Origin: Phycicoccus sp. HDW14 | GTDB taxonomy: Bacteria; Actinomycetota; Actinomycetes; Actinomycetales; Dermatophilaceae | Length of the DNA stretch: 64,000 nucleotides | NCBI RefSeq assembly: GCF_011383005.1 | Contig: NZ_CP049935.1 | Span: forward strand, 3,100,001 to 3,164,000 | Direction of reading: 5' to 3' | Shown: piece after piece, positions 25,971 to 35,883 of the stretch | Layout: each line of letters opens with the position of its first letter | Position numbering within the stretch: the first letter of the stretch is position 1 | Made by a program: the position numbers and the translations under genes | Notes under the pieces: generated by a model | The model's input: the letters and a program-made list of their open reading frames with translations, nothing else | Database searches by the model: none | What the model was told of the DNA's origin: nothing

Positions 25971-27434
25971 TCAGCGGGCGGAGGCGGCGCCGAGGAGGGC
26001 GGCCAGCCCGAGCGCGCTGCGCGGGTCGTACGCCGAGCGCCAGAGCCCGCCGTGCGCCGCGGCGAACGCCTCGTCCTGCCACGGGTGGTCCTGGGCTGCG
26101 GGTCGGGCGACGAGGTCGTGGACGAGCAGCGCGGCCATCAGGGTGTTGGCCGTGCCGGGCTCGAAGACCTCGACGCCGAACCGGTGTGCGCCCGAGTACG
26201 CCGCCGCCAGGGCCCGGTTCTTGACGACCGAGCGCGTGCGCGTCGGCGGGGCGACCTTGAACGACACGGTGGTGCCGGAGGCCCGGGCCGCGGTGGCCCG
26301 CCAGCGCTGGATCCGCTTGGCCAGCAGGTAGTTCGGGCCCTGCTGCAGCACCACGGAGTCGTTGAGGCCGGGGTCCTCGCCGGGCACGTAGTTGCGCCTC
26401 AGCAGGCGCCCGCCCGAGAGCGTGCGCAGCGGCACCCGCAGCACCTTCGAGGTGCGCCGGCTCGCGTAGGCCTCGGTCGCGGCCGCCACCGCGTCCGGCG
26501 GCACGGCGAAGACGTCGGTGGGCGTGGCGAGGAACGACAGCGCGGTGTCGGACCGGGTCGTGGTGACGGCCCGGGTGAGCGCGTCGACGGCGGTGCTGAC
26601 CCGCACGTTCGTGGCGCCGTCGGCGTAGACGTAGTTGCCGAGCACGAGGTGGTCCTCGAGCCCGGTGACCCATGCCGTCGCGACGGGCAGGTCGTGGAGG
26701 AGGTCGAGCCCGGCCCGCTCGGCGAGGTCGCCGTGGCCGGCCCGCGCCGGGACGAGCAGCCGACCGGCCAGCCCGCGGGTGTCGGCGAGCAGGCGGGTCC
26801 ACAGGTCGGGGCGCGGCAGGTCGACCGCCGCGACGGTGGCGCCCCAGCGCAGCAGCGAGCGCAGCGGCCCCATCTCGGCGGCGGCGCCGAGGACGACGAC
26901 CGTGCGGCCGTCGAGGCGCAGCCACTCGGGGTTCTCGAGGACGGCGGTGACGGCGTCGCGCAGGCTGGGCTCGACGACACCGTCGTCGACCCACGCCTCG
27001 AGCCGGCGTCGCAGGTCGTCGCCAGCCAGCCGCGTGCCCCTGTACGGGATGGTCAGCGCGGTGTCGGGCTCGCCCTCGCCGGTGTGGACCTCCGTGCCGA
27101 CGAGGCCGGTCGGCGCGCCGGCGGACCCACCGACCGCGGCCGTCAGCGGCTGGTCGTCGGTGCCGTCGGGGCTCCACCGCATCCGCTCGTGCACCGAGGC
27201 GAGCCCGGCCTCCGCGATGCTGCGGGCGTCGGCGTAGCTCGGAAGGCCCGCCTCGACGAGCCGGCGGAAGTGCGTGAGGTACCCACTGCGCCAGTTGGTC
27301 TCGCGCTGGGCGGCGGCCGCGCCCACGGGGTCGACGGGGCGCAGCGCGTCGGCGACGACCCCGCGCCCGGTGGCCGAGGTCGAGCGCCGCCCGTCGTCGA
27401 GCGGGAAGACGACCCCGCGATCGCCCGCCGTCAC
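25971..27434 (-). CDS. Uncharacterised Rossmann-fold-like protein coupled to the 2-oxoacid dehydrogenase operon
   Basis: 487 residues from GTG 27434. I do not recognise a named family. A nucleotide-binding-like strand-loop-helix appears near residue 200 (GRTVVVLGAAAEMGPLRSLLRWGATVAAVDLPRP), an acidic-loop pattern of dehydrogenase-like proteins. The C-terminal half has LNDSVVLQQGPNYLLAKRIQRWRA and NTLMAALLVHDL. The start lies 4 bp after the E2 stop, so it is probably made with the complex. A role as an auxiliary NAD(P)-binding enzyme of branched-chain or pyruvate metabolism is inference only. Confidence 0.6.
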   Translation of the reverse strand: MTAGDRGVVFPLDDGRRSTSATGRGVVADALRPVDPVGAAAAQRETNWRSGYLTHFRRLVEAGLPSYADARSIAEAGLASVHERMRWSPDGTDDQPLTAAVGGSAGAPTGLVGTEVHTGEGEPDTALTIPYRGTRLAGDDLRRRLEAWVDDGVVEPSLRDAVTAVLENPEWLRLDGRTVVVLGAAAEMGPLRSLLRWGATVAAVDLPRPDLWTRLLADTRGLAGRLLVPARAGHGDLAERAGLDLLHDLPVATAWVTGLEDHLVLGNYVYADGATNVRVSTAVDALTRAVTTTRSDTALSFLATPTDVFAVPPDAVAAATEAYASRRTSKVLRVPLRTLSGGRLLRRNYVPGEDPGLNDSVVLQQGPNYLLAKRIQRWRATAARASGTTVSFKVAPPTRTRSVVKNRALAAAYSGAHRFGVEVFEPGTANTLMAALLVHDLVARPAAQDHPWQDEAFAAAHGGLWRSAYDPRSALGLAALLGAASAR

Positions 27435-27438
27435 GCGG

Positions 27439-28854
27439 TCAGCCCCAGACGAGCGCGCGCGACGGGTCGCCGAGGATCGCGGCGACGTCGGCGAGGTAGC
27501 GGGAGCCGAGCTCGCCGTCGACGAGGCGGTGGTCGAAGGACAGCGCGAGGGTGGTGACCCAGCGCGGCTCGATGCGCTCGTCGGCGCCGGTGCCCACGAC
27601 CCACGGTCGGCGGGTGACCGTGCCGAAGGCGAGGATGGCCGCCTCACCGGGGTTGAGGATCGGGGTGCCGGCGTCGATGCCGAAGACCCCGACGTTGGTG
27701 ATGGTGATGGTGCCGCCGGCCATGTCTGCCGGCGGGGTTCGACCCTCGCGCGCGGTGGCGGTCAGGGCGGCGATGGCGTCGGCGAGCTCGCGCATCGACA
27801 TCCGGTCGGCGTCCTTGACGTTCGGGACGACGAGGCCACGCGGGGTGGCCGCGGCGATGCCGAGGTTGACGTAGTGCTTGAGGACGATCTCCTGGGCGGC
27901 CTCGTCCCAGCTGGCGTTGATGTCGGGGTTGCGCCGGACCGCGAGGCACATCGCCTTGGCCAGGACGAGGAGCGGCGTGACCTTGACGTCGCGGAACTCC
28001 CTGTCCTGCTTGAGCTTCTCGACGAGGTCCATCGTGGCGGTGACGTCGACGGTGACCCACTCGGTGACGTGCGGAGCGGTGAACGCCGAGCCGACCATCG
28101 CCTGCGCGGTCATCTTCCGGACGCCCTTGACCGGGACCCGGGTCTCTCGCTCGCCCTGCGCCGGAGCCGGACGTGCGGCGGCGGGTGCCGTCGAGGCGCC
28201 GGAGGCGGCGGCCTCGACGTCGGCGCGGGTGACGATGCCGCCGTCGCCGGTCGGGGTGACCGACTGCAGGTCCACGCCGAGGTCCTTGGCGAGCTTGCGC
28301 ACCGGCGGCTTGGCCAGCGCCCGCGCGGCCGCCGGGTGTCCCTCGACCGGCCGGCCGGTCGACTCGGGGACGGCAGGGGGTGCCTCGGGTGACCCGGTGG
28401 TCGACTCCGGGGCGGCGGCGGCGCCCTTGCGGGGACGGCGGACGGCCTCGGTCTGCTTGACGCCGTAGCCGACGAGCACCGCGGTGCGGCCGGTCGACGT
28501 CGTGCCGCCGATCAGCCCCTCGGCGATCTCCGGCTCCGCCGCAGGGGGCGGGGCCTCGGCCGACGACACCGCCGGCTCGGCAGCGGGAGCGGCCGGCGCA
28601 GCGGCACCCCCGACCCCGTCGTCGACGGTGATGATCGGCGTGCCGACCTCGACGGTGTCGCCCTCGGCGACGTGCAGCGCCGCCACCGTGCCGGCGAACG
28701 GCACGGGCAGCTCGACGAGCGACTTGGCCGTCTCGACCTCGACGACGACGTCGTTGACCTTGACGGTGTCACCGACCGCGACGTGCCAGGTGACGATGTC
28801 GGCCTCGGTGAGACCCTCGCCCGGGTCGGGGAGCTTGAAGTCACGAAGTGCCAT
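27439..28854 (-). CDS. bkdC: 2-oxoacid dehydrogenase E2 (dihydrolipoamide acyltransferase)
   Basis: 471 residues. One lipoyl domain at 1-78, with K44 in VETAKSLVEL as the lipoylation site; a peripheral subunit-binding domain near 165-205 (AARALAKPPVRKLAKDLGVDL); an alanine/proline linker on both sides; and a C-terminal catalytic domain with SFDHRLVDGELG, where H442 is the catalytic histidine. One lipoyl domain and the pairing with split E1 subunits favour a branched-chain or acetyl-type complex; the exact 2-oxoacid is not set by sequence. Confidence 0.92.
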   Translation of the reverse strand: MALRDFKLPDPGEGLTEADIVTWHVAVGDTVKVNDVVVEVETAKSLVELPVPFAGTVAALHVAEGDTVEVGTPIITVDDGVGGAAAPAAPAAEPAVSSAEAPPPAAEPEIAEGLIGGTTSTGRTAVLVGYGVKQTEAVRRPRKGAAAAPESTTGSPEAPPAVPESTGRPVEGHPAAARALAKPPVRKLAKDLGVDLQSVTPTGDGGIVTRADVEAAASGASTAPAAARPAPAQGERETRVPVKGVRKMTAQAMVGSAFTAPHVTEWVTVDVTATMDLVEKLKQDREFRDVKVTPLLVLAKAMCLAVRRNPDINASWDEAAQEIVLKHYVNLGIAAATPRGLVVPNVKDADRMSMRELADAIAALTATAREGRTPPADMAGGTITITNVGVFGIDAGTPILNPGEAAILAFGTVTRRPWVVGTGADERIEPRWVTTLALSFDHRLVDGELGSRYLADVAAILGDPSRALVWG

Positions 28855-28869
28855 CTGCGACAGCGCCTT

Positions 28870-29841
28870 TCAGTACGCGAGCGAGCGGTCGACGGCGTCG
28901 AGCACGCGGTCGAGGTCAGGGAGGAACTCCTCCTCGATGCGGCTCGGCGGGTACGGCACGTTGTAGCCGCCGACCCGGAGCACGGGCGCCTCGAGCGAGT
29001 GGAACGCCTCCTCGGTGACCATCGCCGAGATCTCCGAGCCGATGCCGAGGAAGGTCGACGCCTCGTGGACGACGACCACCCGGCCGGTCTTGCGCGCCGA
29101 CGCGAGGATGGTGGCGTCGTCGAGGGGTGAGAGCGAGCGCAGGTCGACGACCTCGAGCGAGCGCCCCTCCTCCGCGGCGGCCTGGGCGGCCTGGAGGCAG
29201 GTCTTGACCATCGGGCCGTAGGCCAGCAGCGTGAGGTCGGACCCCTCGCGCAGCACGCGGGCCGTGCCCAGCGCGCCGTCGGGGGCGTCGCCGACCTCGC
29301 CCTTGTCCCAGTACCGGCGCTTGGGCTCGTAGAAGACCACCGGGTCGTCGGTCTCGACGGCCTGCTGGATCATCCAGTGCGCGTCGTGCGCGTTCGACAC
29401 CGCGACGACCTTGAGGCCGGCCGTGTGCGCGAAGTACGTCTCGTTGGACTCGCTGTGGTGCTCGACCGCGCCGATGCCGCCGCCGAAGGGGATGCGGATG
29501 ACGATGGGCATCGTCACGAACCCGAGCGAGCGGGCGCGCAGCTTGGCGACCTGGCTGACGATGTGGTCGAAGGCGGGGTAGACGAACCCGTCGAACTGGA
29601 TCTCGACGACCGGTCGGTACCCGCGCAGCGCCATCCCGATGGCCGTGCCCATGATGCCGGCCTCGGCGAGCGGGGTGTCGATGACCCGGTCCTCGCCGAA
29701 GTCCTTCTGCAGGCCCTCGGTGACGCGGAAGACGCCGCCCAGCTTGCCGATGTCCTCGCCCATGAGGACGACCTTGGGGTCCCGCTCCATGGCGGCCCGC
29801 AGGCCGGAGGTGATGCCCTTGGCGATGGTGGTGGCGCTCAT
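28870..29841 (-). CDS. bkdB: 2-oxoacid dehydrogenase E1 beta subunit
   Basis: 323 residues: transketolase-like pyrimidine domain (VVLMGEDIGKLGGVFRVTEGLQKDFG, RVIDTPLAEAGIMGTAIGMALRGYRPVVEIQF, GGGIGAVEHHSES) and transketolase C-terminal domain (VVDLRSLSPLDDATILASARKTGRVVVVHEA). It pairs with the alpha subunit to build the ThDP site. Its ATG overlaps the alpha stop (ATGA). The 16-bp gap to E2 indicates one transcript. Confidence 0.93.
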   Translation of the reverse strand: MSATTIAKGITSGLRAAMERDPKVVLMGEDIGKLGGVFRVTEGLQKDFGEDRVIDTPLAEAGIMGTAIGMALRGYRPVVEIQFDGFVYPAFDHIVSQVAKLRARSLGFVTMPIVIRIPFGGGIGAVEHHSESNETYFAHTAGLKVVAVSNAHDAHWMIQQAVETDDPVVFYEPKRRYWDKGEVGDAPDGALGTARVLREGSDLTLLAYGPMVKTCLQAAQAAAEEGRSLEVVDLRSLSPLDDATILASARKTGRVVVVHEASTFLGIGSEISAMVTEEAFHSLEAPVLRVGGYNVPYPPSRIEEEFLPDLDRVLDAVDRSLAY

Positions 29842-31036
29842 CGGGCCCCCTCCTCCTCGAAGGACGCGTGGTAGTCCGAGAACCACGCCCGCTCGCGCGT
29901 CGTCACCGGGTGCTCCTCGGCGTAGACGTGCTCGAACATCTCGCTCGGCGAGGGGTCGGGCATCGAGAGGCAGCGCTCGCGCACGGAGGCCCCGAGCTCG
30001 TCGGCCTCGGCGTCGACGGCGTCGAAGAAGTCGACGTCGCCCTTGCCGGTGGTGGTCAGCCAGCGCTTGTAGCGCTCGATGGGGTCGCGGTGCTTCCACA
30101 CCTCGACCTCGGCACTGACGCGGTACTTCGTCGGGTCGTCGGAGGTCGTGTGCGCACCCATCCGGTAGGTGAAGGCCTCGACGAAGGTCGGGCCCTGGCC
30201 GGAGCGGGCGGCGTCGAGGGCCTGCTTGGTGACGGCGTAGACCGCGAGGACGTCGTTGCCGTCGACGCGGATGCCCGGGAAGCCGAAGCCGCGGGCGCGG
30301 TGCCACAGGGGGCCCGGGTCTGCTTCTCGTTGGGCTCGGAGATGGCCCACTGGTTGTTCTGGCAGAAGAAGACGACCGGGCTGTTGTTGACGCCGGCGAA
30401 GACCAGCGCCTCGGAGACGTCACCCTGCGAGGTCGCGCCGTCGCCGAAGTAGGCGATGACGGCGGTGTCGCGGCGCTCGTCGCCGGTGCCGACGTCACCG
30501 TCGCGCTGCACGCCCATCGCGTAGCCGGTGGCGTGGAGGGTCTGGGCGCCGATGATGATCGTGTAGAGGTGGAAGTTCTTCTCGTTGGGGTCCCAGCCGC
30601 CGTGGTTGACGCCGCGGAACATCCCGAGGAGGTTGACCGGGTCGACCCCGCGGCACCAGGCGACGCCGTGCTCGCGGTAGGTCGGGAAGGCGTAGTCCTG
30701 GCGGCGCATCGCGCGGCCGGAGCCCACCTGGGCGGCCTCCTGGCCGAGCAGGCTGGCCCACAGGCCGAGCTCGCCCTGGCGCTGCAGCGCGGTGGCCTCG
30801 GCGTCGAAGCGGCGCACGAGGACGAGGTCGCGGTAGAAGCCGCGCAGCGCCTCGTCGGACAGGTCGTCGACGATGGCGTCGAGCTCGGCGTTCGGGACGC
30901 GCTCGCCCTCGGGGCTGAGCAGCTGGACCATCTCGGGGCCACCCTCGTGCGCCGGGCGCTCGGGCGCCTCCGCGACGCTCACGTGGTGGTCGACGCCGAA
31001 GGCGGTCTCGAGGGGGGCGACCTCGTTGTCGCTCAC
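29838..31036 (-). CDS. bkdA: 2-oxoacid dehydrogenase E1 alpha subunit, frame broken as sequenced
   Basis: ThDP-binding subunit. The GDG...NN motif is complete (YFGDGATSQGDVSEALVFAGVNNSPVVFFCQNNQWAISEP), and SDDPTKYRVSAEVEVW is the region that is phosphorylated or ordered in relatives. AAGGAG lies upstream of GTG 31036. The frame breaks at the G-run 30308-30312; one added base joins KQTRAP to LWHRARGFGFPGIRVDGND and gives 399 residues, the usual length. Neighbouring E1beta and E2 are intact, which argues against a true loss. Operon order alpha-beta-E2-Rossmann protein. Confidence 0.9.
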
Positions 31037-31370
31037 TGGGCACTCCTTCTCCGGGCCCGGGGTGAGGGGCCGATCTCGGGGGGCGTCGCGACCGCGGGGC
31101 TGGGTGTGGCGGCGGTCACGGCCGGTGTCGGGAGCCACCGTACCCGTCGCGCGGTGGCCCACGGGAACCGTGCGGTCCCGCCCGGGGGCGACCGGGGAGT
31201 GCTCCCCTGCGCGATCGGCCCGCACCTCCCGGCCGGGACGCTACGTTTCGGCGGCGGGGGCAGCGAGCCCCCACGGAAACCGGAGGGGAACCAGGTCCGG
31301 TCTCCGAGCCGGGCGCCGGACCGCCGGCGCCCGACCTGCGGGCCGGTCCCCCACGGGGCAGAGTGGCCGG
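31037..31370. other. Divergent intergenic region
   Basis: 334 bp between the E1alpha gene (minus) and a lipoprotein gene (plus), so it should hold both promoters. Visible: GGGGAG-TG-CTCCCC near 31194-31207 and a tight hairpin GGGCGCCGG-ACCG-CCGGCGCCC (31311-31332). No gene and no convincing -35/-10 pair were seen. Confidence 0.4.
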
Positions 31371-31769
31371 ATGACCACCCCGACCCGCGCCCTGACCGTC
31401 CTCGCCGCCTGCGCCGCCCTCGGCCTCGGTGCGTGCGAGGGCGTGGACCGGGTCGATGACCCCGCCCCCTCGACCACCCCCTCGGCCACCGCCGCGACCC
31501 CGACGCCGAGCACGTCCTCCTCCCCGACCTCCACCCCGGGTGCCCAGCGGGGGCGCCCGACCGAGGCCGAGGTCCAGGTCGTCGAGGTCGGCGGCGGGTG
31601 CACGTACGTCGCCGTGGGGGACGCCGAGCGCTGGGCCCTGCGCGGCACGGTCCCGAAGGTCTCGACCGGGGACCGGCTCACGGTGAGCGGCGCCCCCGAC
31701 GACACCGGCTACCCCGAGTGCCCCGACGGCACGCCCTTCCTCGTGAGCACCGTGGAGCCCATCGGCTGA
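31371..31769 (+). CDS. Small hypothetical lipoprotein
   Basis: 132 residues. Signal peptide with lipobox LGAC (C22), then a 35-residue Ser/Thr/Pro linker (PAPSTTPSATAATPTPSTSS) and a compact domain of beta strands (VQVVEVGGGCTYVAVGDAERWALRG, TGDRLTVSGAPDDTGYPECPDGTPFLV). The two cysteines of that domain could form a disulfide. Secreted and membrane-anchored; function unknown. Same direction as the next gene, 77 bp apart. Confidence 0.8.
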   Translation: MTTPTRALTVLAACAALGLGACEGVDRVDDPAPSTTPSATAATPTPSTSSSPTSTPGAQRGRPTEAEVQVVEVGGGCTYVAVGDAERWALRGTVPKVSTGDRLTVSGAPDDTGYPECPDGTPFLVSTVEPIG

Positions 31770-31846
31770 CCGGGTTCGCGTCGGCCCCGACCCGCCGCGC
31801 CGCGTACCCTTTCGGGGGACCCTCTCGCGGGCCCGGAGGCCATGGG

Positions 31847-33619
31847 ATGACGACACTGCACACGCGCGCACGCCCCGAGGAGGAGCGGCGCCGACGCGTG
31901 CCCGTGCTCCGTGGGGCAGCCGCGGCCGGTGCCCTGCTGCAGCGCCTCGAGCCACCGCTCGGCCGGCCGACACGCATCGCCGAGCTGCGCTTCTCCGGTC
32001 CCGGGCTGGTCCTCGGGGGCGTCTTCCTCGCGGCCTCCCTGCTGCCCTCGCTGCTCCCGCGGCCCTCGGTCGTCCAGGGCGTCATCTCCGGCGTCAGCCT
32101 CGTCGCGGGCTACGGCGTCGGCGCCGCCCTGGGCGCGCTGTACCGGTACCTCGGCATCCCGGCGCCTCGGGGCCGGTGGCGCGGGGGGCTCGTCGGCGTC
32201 TCGGTCGCCCTGTGCATCGGCGTGCTCGTGCTGTCGATGTGGAAGCAGGTCGGCTGGCAGAACGACATCCGCCTCCTCTACGGGATGCCGCCCATCGGGC
32301 CCGACGGCTGGCCGCTCGTCGCCGCCGTCACCCTCCTCGTCGGGGCGCTGCTGCTGCTGCTGGGCCGCAGCCTCGGTGCCGCGTTCGGAGGGCTGCGTCG
32401 GTGGCTCATGCGCCGGATGCCGCGGCGGCTCGCCTCCCTCCTCGGCGGTGTCGTCGTCGTCGTCACCGTGTGGGCCGTGTTCAGCGGTGTCCTCGTCACC
32501 GGGTTCTTCGCGGGGGCAAACGCGCTGTTCGCGCCGGCCGACCAGGTCATCTCCTCCGGCACGCGCCAGCCGACGTCGCCCGTGCGCTCGGCCGGCCCGG
32601 GCTCGGCGGTCCGCTGGAGCGACCTCGGCGCGGAGGGGCGCGGGTTCGTCTCCGGCGGCCCGACCCTCGAGAGCATCGACGCCGTGACGGGCGGGGGCGC
32701 CCGCCTGCCGGTGCGGGTCTACGTCGGGCTGCGCAGCGCCGACACCATCCGCGGGCGGGCGGCGCTCGTGCTCGAGGAGCTGAAGCGCACCGGGGCCTTC
32801 GACCGGAAGGTCCTCGTGCTCGCGACGACCACCGGCACGGGGTACCTCGACCGCAACGGCACCGACCCGCTCGAGTTCCTGTGGAACGGCGACACCGCGA
32901 TCGCCGGCGTGCAGTACTCGTACCTGCCGAGCTGGATCTCCCTGCTCGCCGACCAGGACGCCGCCCGGCAGACCTCGCAGGCGGTGTTCGACGCGGTGCA
33001 CGGCTACTGGTCGACGCTGCCGGAGGCCGAACGTCCCCGGCTGTACCTCTACGGGCTGTCGCTCGGGTCCTACGGCGTCGAGAGCATCCTCGGGTCGATC
33101 AACCTCATCAACGAGCCGATCGACGGGGCGCTGCTCGTCGGGCCGCCGTTCGTCAGCCCGGTGCACGCCCGGCTCACCGCCGACCGCGACCCCGGCAGCC
33201 CGGCGTGGCTGCCCGAGTACGGCGAGGGCCGTACGGTGCGGTTCGCGTCGGAGGACGACGGTTTCGCGCGCACCCCCGGGCCGTGGGGACCGACGCGGGT
33301 CGCCTACCTCCAGCACGCCTCCGACCCCGTCGTCTTCTTCGACAGCGACCTCGCCTTCGCACCGCCGGAGTGGCTGCGCGACGGGCAGCGCGGGCCCGAC
33401 GTCTCACCCCGGATGGGCTGGTTCCCCGTCGTGACGATGGTCCAGGTGCTGCTCGACCTGCCCGGTTCCGGCAGCGTGCCGATGGGTTACGGGCACCTCT
33501 ACTCCGCGCCGGCCAACATCGCGGCCTGGGTCGGCATCACCGAGCCCCCCGGGTGGGACGCGGCCGGCCTGCGCCACCTCGGCGAGGTGCTGTCGCGGCG
33601 CCCGCACCCCTACGGCTGA
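31847..33619 (+). CDS. Alpha/beta-hydrolase family membrane protein (Abhydrolase_9 type)
   Basis: 590 residues. Six or so N-terminal membrane helices (for example LVLGGVFLAASLLPSLLP and WPLVAAVTLLVGALLLLLGRSLG) precede a large extracytoplasmic domain with the nucleophile elbow LYLYGLSLGSYGVESI and the later GYGHLYSA histidine region. This matches the conserved actinobacterial membrane-bound alpha/beta-hydrolase family; substrate unknown. ATG 31847 is preferred to an ATG five bases earlier, which meets a stop at once. It ends 22 bp before a family C palindrome. Confidence 0.88.
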   Translation: MTTLHTRARPEEERRRRVPVLRGAAAAGALLQRLEPPLGRPTRIAELRFSGPGLVLGGVFLAASLLPSLLPRPSVVQGVISGVSLVAGYGVGAALGALYRYLGIPAPRGRWRGGLVGVSVALCIGVLVLSMWKQVGWQNDIRLLYGMPPIGPDGWPLVAAVTLLVGALLLLLGRSLGAAFGGLRRWLMRRMPRRLASLLGGVVVVVTVWAVFSGVLVTGFFAGANALFAPADQVISSGTRQPTSPVRSAGPGSAVRWSDLGAEGRGFVSGGPTLESIDAVTGGGARLPVRVYVGLRSADTIRGRAALVLEELKRTGAFDRKVLVLATTTGTGYLDRNGTDPLEFLWNGDTAIAGVQYSYLPSWISLLADQDAARQTSQAVFDAVHGYWSTLPEAERPRLYLYGLSLGSYGVESILGSINLINEPIDGALLVGPPFVSPVHARLTADRDPGSPAWLPEYGEGRTVRFASEDDGFARTPGPWGPTRVAYLQHASDPVVFFDSDLAFAPPEWLRDGQRGPDVSPRMGWFPVVTMVQVLLDLPGSGSVPMGYGHLYSAPANIAAWVGITEPPGWDAAGLRHLGEVLSRRPHPYG

Positions 33620-33641
33620 CGGCCACCGCGCTCTCCCACCG

Positions 33642-33716
33642 CCGACTGATTGCCCACAACCCACCTCGCGACCGTCCGAGAGGGGGCTGCGAGGTGGGTT
33701 TCGGGCAATGAGTCGG
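33642..33716. repeat. Palindromic repeat family C, copy 1
   Basis: 75 bp: CCGACTGATTGCCCACAACC at the left, with the complement (GGTT-TCGGGCAATGAGTCGG) at the right and an inner CACCTCGC/GCGAGGTG stem. It lies between convergent genes. Second copy at 55769-55843, also 75 bp. Confidence 0.8.
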
Positions 33717-33718
33717 GG

Positions 33719-34837
33719 CTAAGGGCGGCGGGCGGCGAGGAAGCGGCCGGCGACCTCGACGAGCCGGTCGTTGGCCTCGGTCTCGGCGATCGTCGCGCGG
33801 ACGCCGTCGGTGCCGTACGGCCGGACCGTCAGGCCCTCGGCGTCGCACGCGGCGGCGAAGGCGGCGGTGTCGTCGCCGAGGCCGAACCACACGAAGTTCG
33901 CCTGCTGGTCGGGGACGTCCCAGCCCTGCTCGCGCAGCGCGGCGACGACCCGCTCGCGCTCGGCGACGAGCTCCTTGACCCGGACGTCGAGCTCGTCGGC
34001 GGCCTCGAGCGAGGCGATGGCCGCGGCCTGGGCGAGCGAGTTGACCCCGAACGGCAGGGCCGACGTGCGCAGGGCGGCGGCGACCGGCTCGTGGGCGACG
34101 GCGTACCCGACGCGCAGCCCGGCGAGCCCGTAGGCCTTGGAGAACGTGCGCAGCACGACGACGTTGGGCCGGGCCTCGTGGACGGCGAGCGCGTCGGGGG
34201 CGTCCGGGGCGTCGACGAACTCGAGGTAGGCCTCGTCGAGGACGACGAGCACGTCGGTGGGGATGCGGTCGAGGAAGGCGTCGAGCTCGGCGGCGCCGAC
34301 CGTCGTACCGGTGGGGTTGTTCGGCGTGCAGACGAGCACGAGCCGGGTGCGGTCGGTGACGGCGGCGGCCATCGCGTCGAGGTCGTGGCGGGCCCCGGGC
34401 GCCAGCGGCACCTGCACCGGGCGGGCGCCGGCGAGCGTCGTGAGGATCGGGTAGGCCTCGAAGGAGCGCCAGGCGAAGACGACCTCGTCGCCGTCGTCGC
34501 AGGTGGCGCGGATCAGCTGGTCGAGGACGCCCACCGACCCCGGCCCGGTCGAGATGCGCGCCGCCGGCACCCCGAGCCGCTCGGCCAGCGCCGCGGTGAG
34601 GGCGGTGACGGCCAGGTCCGGGTACCGGTTCATCGCGCCCGCGGCGTCGCGCACCACGTCGAGCACCGACGGCAGCGGCGGGAACGGGTTCTCGTTGCTG
34701 CTGATCTTGTACGCGGTGAGACCCTCGCGCACGGCGGCGGGGCGGCCGGGGGTGTACGCGGGGAGGGAGCCGAGGGCTGCACGCAGGCGCACCGGGGTGG
34801 GGCGCGCGGCGGCCTCGGCGGCGAGGTCGTCGGTCAT
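33719..34837 (-). CDS. Histidinol-phosphate / aromatic aminotransferase (class I/II PLP enzyme)
   Basis: 372 residues. Fold-type I motifs: [24 protein letters not shown] and the PLP lysine K234 in [17 protein letters not shown], then [16 protein letters not shown]. It resembles HisC and its paralogue Pat/HisC2 (phenylalanine aminotransferase). Because no his genes are adjacent and the usual hisC lies in a his operon in these organisms, the Pat-like role is the more likely one (inference). Confidence 0.88.
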   Translation of the reverse strand: MTDDLAAEAAARPTPVRLRAALGSLPAYTPGRPAAVREGLTAYKISSNENPFPPLPSVLDVVRDAAGAMNRYPDLAVTALTAALAERLGVPAARISTGPGSVGVLDQLIRATCDDGDEVVFAWRSFEAYPILTTLAGARPVQVPLAPGARHDLDAMAAAVTDRTRLVLVCTPNNPTGTTVGAAELDAFLDRIPTDVLVVLDEAYLEFVDAPDAPDALAVHEARPNVVVLRTFSKAYGLAGLRVGYAVAHEPVAAALRTSALPFGVNSLAQAAAIASLEAADELDVRVKELVAERERVVAALREQGWDVPDQQANFVWFGLGDDTAAFAAACDAEGLTVRPYGTDGVRATIAETEANDRLVEVAGRFLAARRP

Positions 34838-34884
34838 GGCCCCACTGTAGGTCCGCGGCCGGGGGCCCCATCCGCCCGCTCCAT

Positions 34885-34952
34885 CCCGTCGAACGTACAG
34901 AACACGCCGTCGGGCGGTGGGGGCACGCGGCGTGTTCCGTACCGTCGACGGG
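34885..34952. repeat. Palindrome between divergent promoters
   Basis: The 25-bp arms beginning CCCGTCGAACGTAC and ending GTACCGTCGACGGG match with three mismatches. It lies between the aminotransferase (minus) and aldo/keto reductase (plus) starts, so it cannot be a simple terminator and may be an operator or mobile palindrome. Confidence 0.65.
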
Positions 34953-34993
34953 TGGGGCCCCGGGGGCGGGGGCGCGGGGCTAGCGTGGCGGGC

Positions 34994-35836
34994 ATGACGA
35001 CCCCCAGCAGCACCCACCACCTCTCCGACGGCACCGACGCCCCGCTCGTCGGCTTCGGCACCTACCCGCTGCGCGGCGAGGAGGGCATCGCCGCGATGGT
35101 CTCCGCGCTCGAGGGCGGCTATCGCTGGCTCGACACGGCCGTCAACTACGAGAACGAGGTCGAGGTCGGGGAGGCCCTGCGCCGCAGCGGGGTCCCCCGC
35201 GAGGAGGTCCGGGTCGCGACGAAGATCCCGGGACGCTTCCACGCCCACGACCTCGCCCTGCAGTCCCTGCGCGACTCCGCGCAGCGGCTCGGGCTCGAGC
35301 AGATCGACGTCGCCCTCATCCACTGGCCGAACCCGAGCCGCGGCCTCTACCCGCAGGCCTGGGCGGCCCTCGTCGAGGCGCAGCGCGAGGGTCTCGTGCG
35401 CACCATCGGGGTCAGCAACTTCACCGAGGAGCACCTGGCCCGCGTCGTCGACGAGACCGGCGTGACGCCCGCGCTCAACCAGCTGGAGCTGCACCCCCGG
35501 TTCCCGCAGGAGCGGATGCGCGCCGTGCACGAGCGGCTCGGCATCCTCACCCAGGCGTGGAGCCCGCTCGGCAAGCGCGAGGCTCCATTCGAGGAGGAGG
35601 CGGTCGCCCGCGCCGCCGCGACCCACGACGTCACGCCCGGCCAGGTCGTGCTCCGCTGGCACGTGCAGATCGGCTCGATGCCCCTGCCGAAGTCCGCCAC
35701 CCCGAGCCGCCAGCGCGAGAACCTCGACGTCACCGGCTTCGAGCTGACCGACGACGAGGTCGCGGCGGTCAGTGCGCTGGGCCGCCAAGACGGCCGGCTC
35801 TTCGGCGGCGACCCCGACACCCACGAGGAGATGTAG
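34994..35836 (+). CDS. Aldo/keto reductase
   Basis: 280 residues from ATG 34994. The catalytic tetrad regions are clear: [11 protein letters not shown] (Asp and Tyr), VATKIPGR (Lys) and ALIHWPNPS (His). Also [24 protein letters not shown] and [14 protein letters not shown], the NADPH-binding end. This is a 2,5-diketogluconate reductase-like member of the AKR5 group, whose natural substrates vary (sugar acids, small carbonyls). Single gene. Confidence 0.9.
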   Translation: MTTPSSTHHLSDGTDAPLVGFGTYPLRGEEGIAAMVSALEGGYRWLDTAVNYENEVEVGEALRRSGVPREEVRVATKIPGRFHAHDLALQSLRDSAQRLGLEQIDVALIHWPNPSRGLYPQAWAALVEAQREGLVRTIGVSNFTEEHLARVVDETGVTPALNQLELHPRFPQERMRAVHERLGILTQAWSPLGKREAPFEEEAVARAAATHDVTPGQVVLRWHVQIGSMPLPKSATPSRQRENLDVTGFELTDDEVAAVSALGRQDGRLFGGDPDTHEEM

Positions 35837-35883
35837 CAGCGCGGGTCCAGCAGGGCCCCAGCGGGACCTGTCATGATCGAGCG

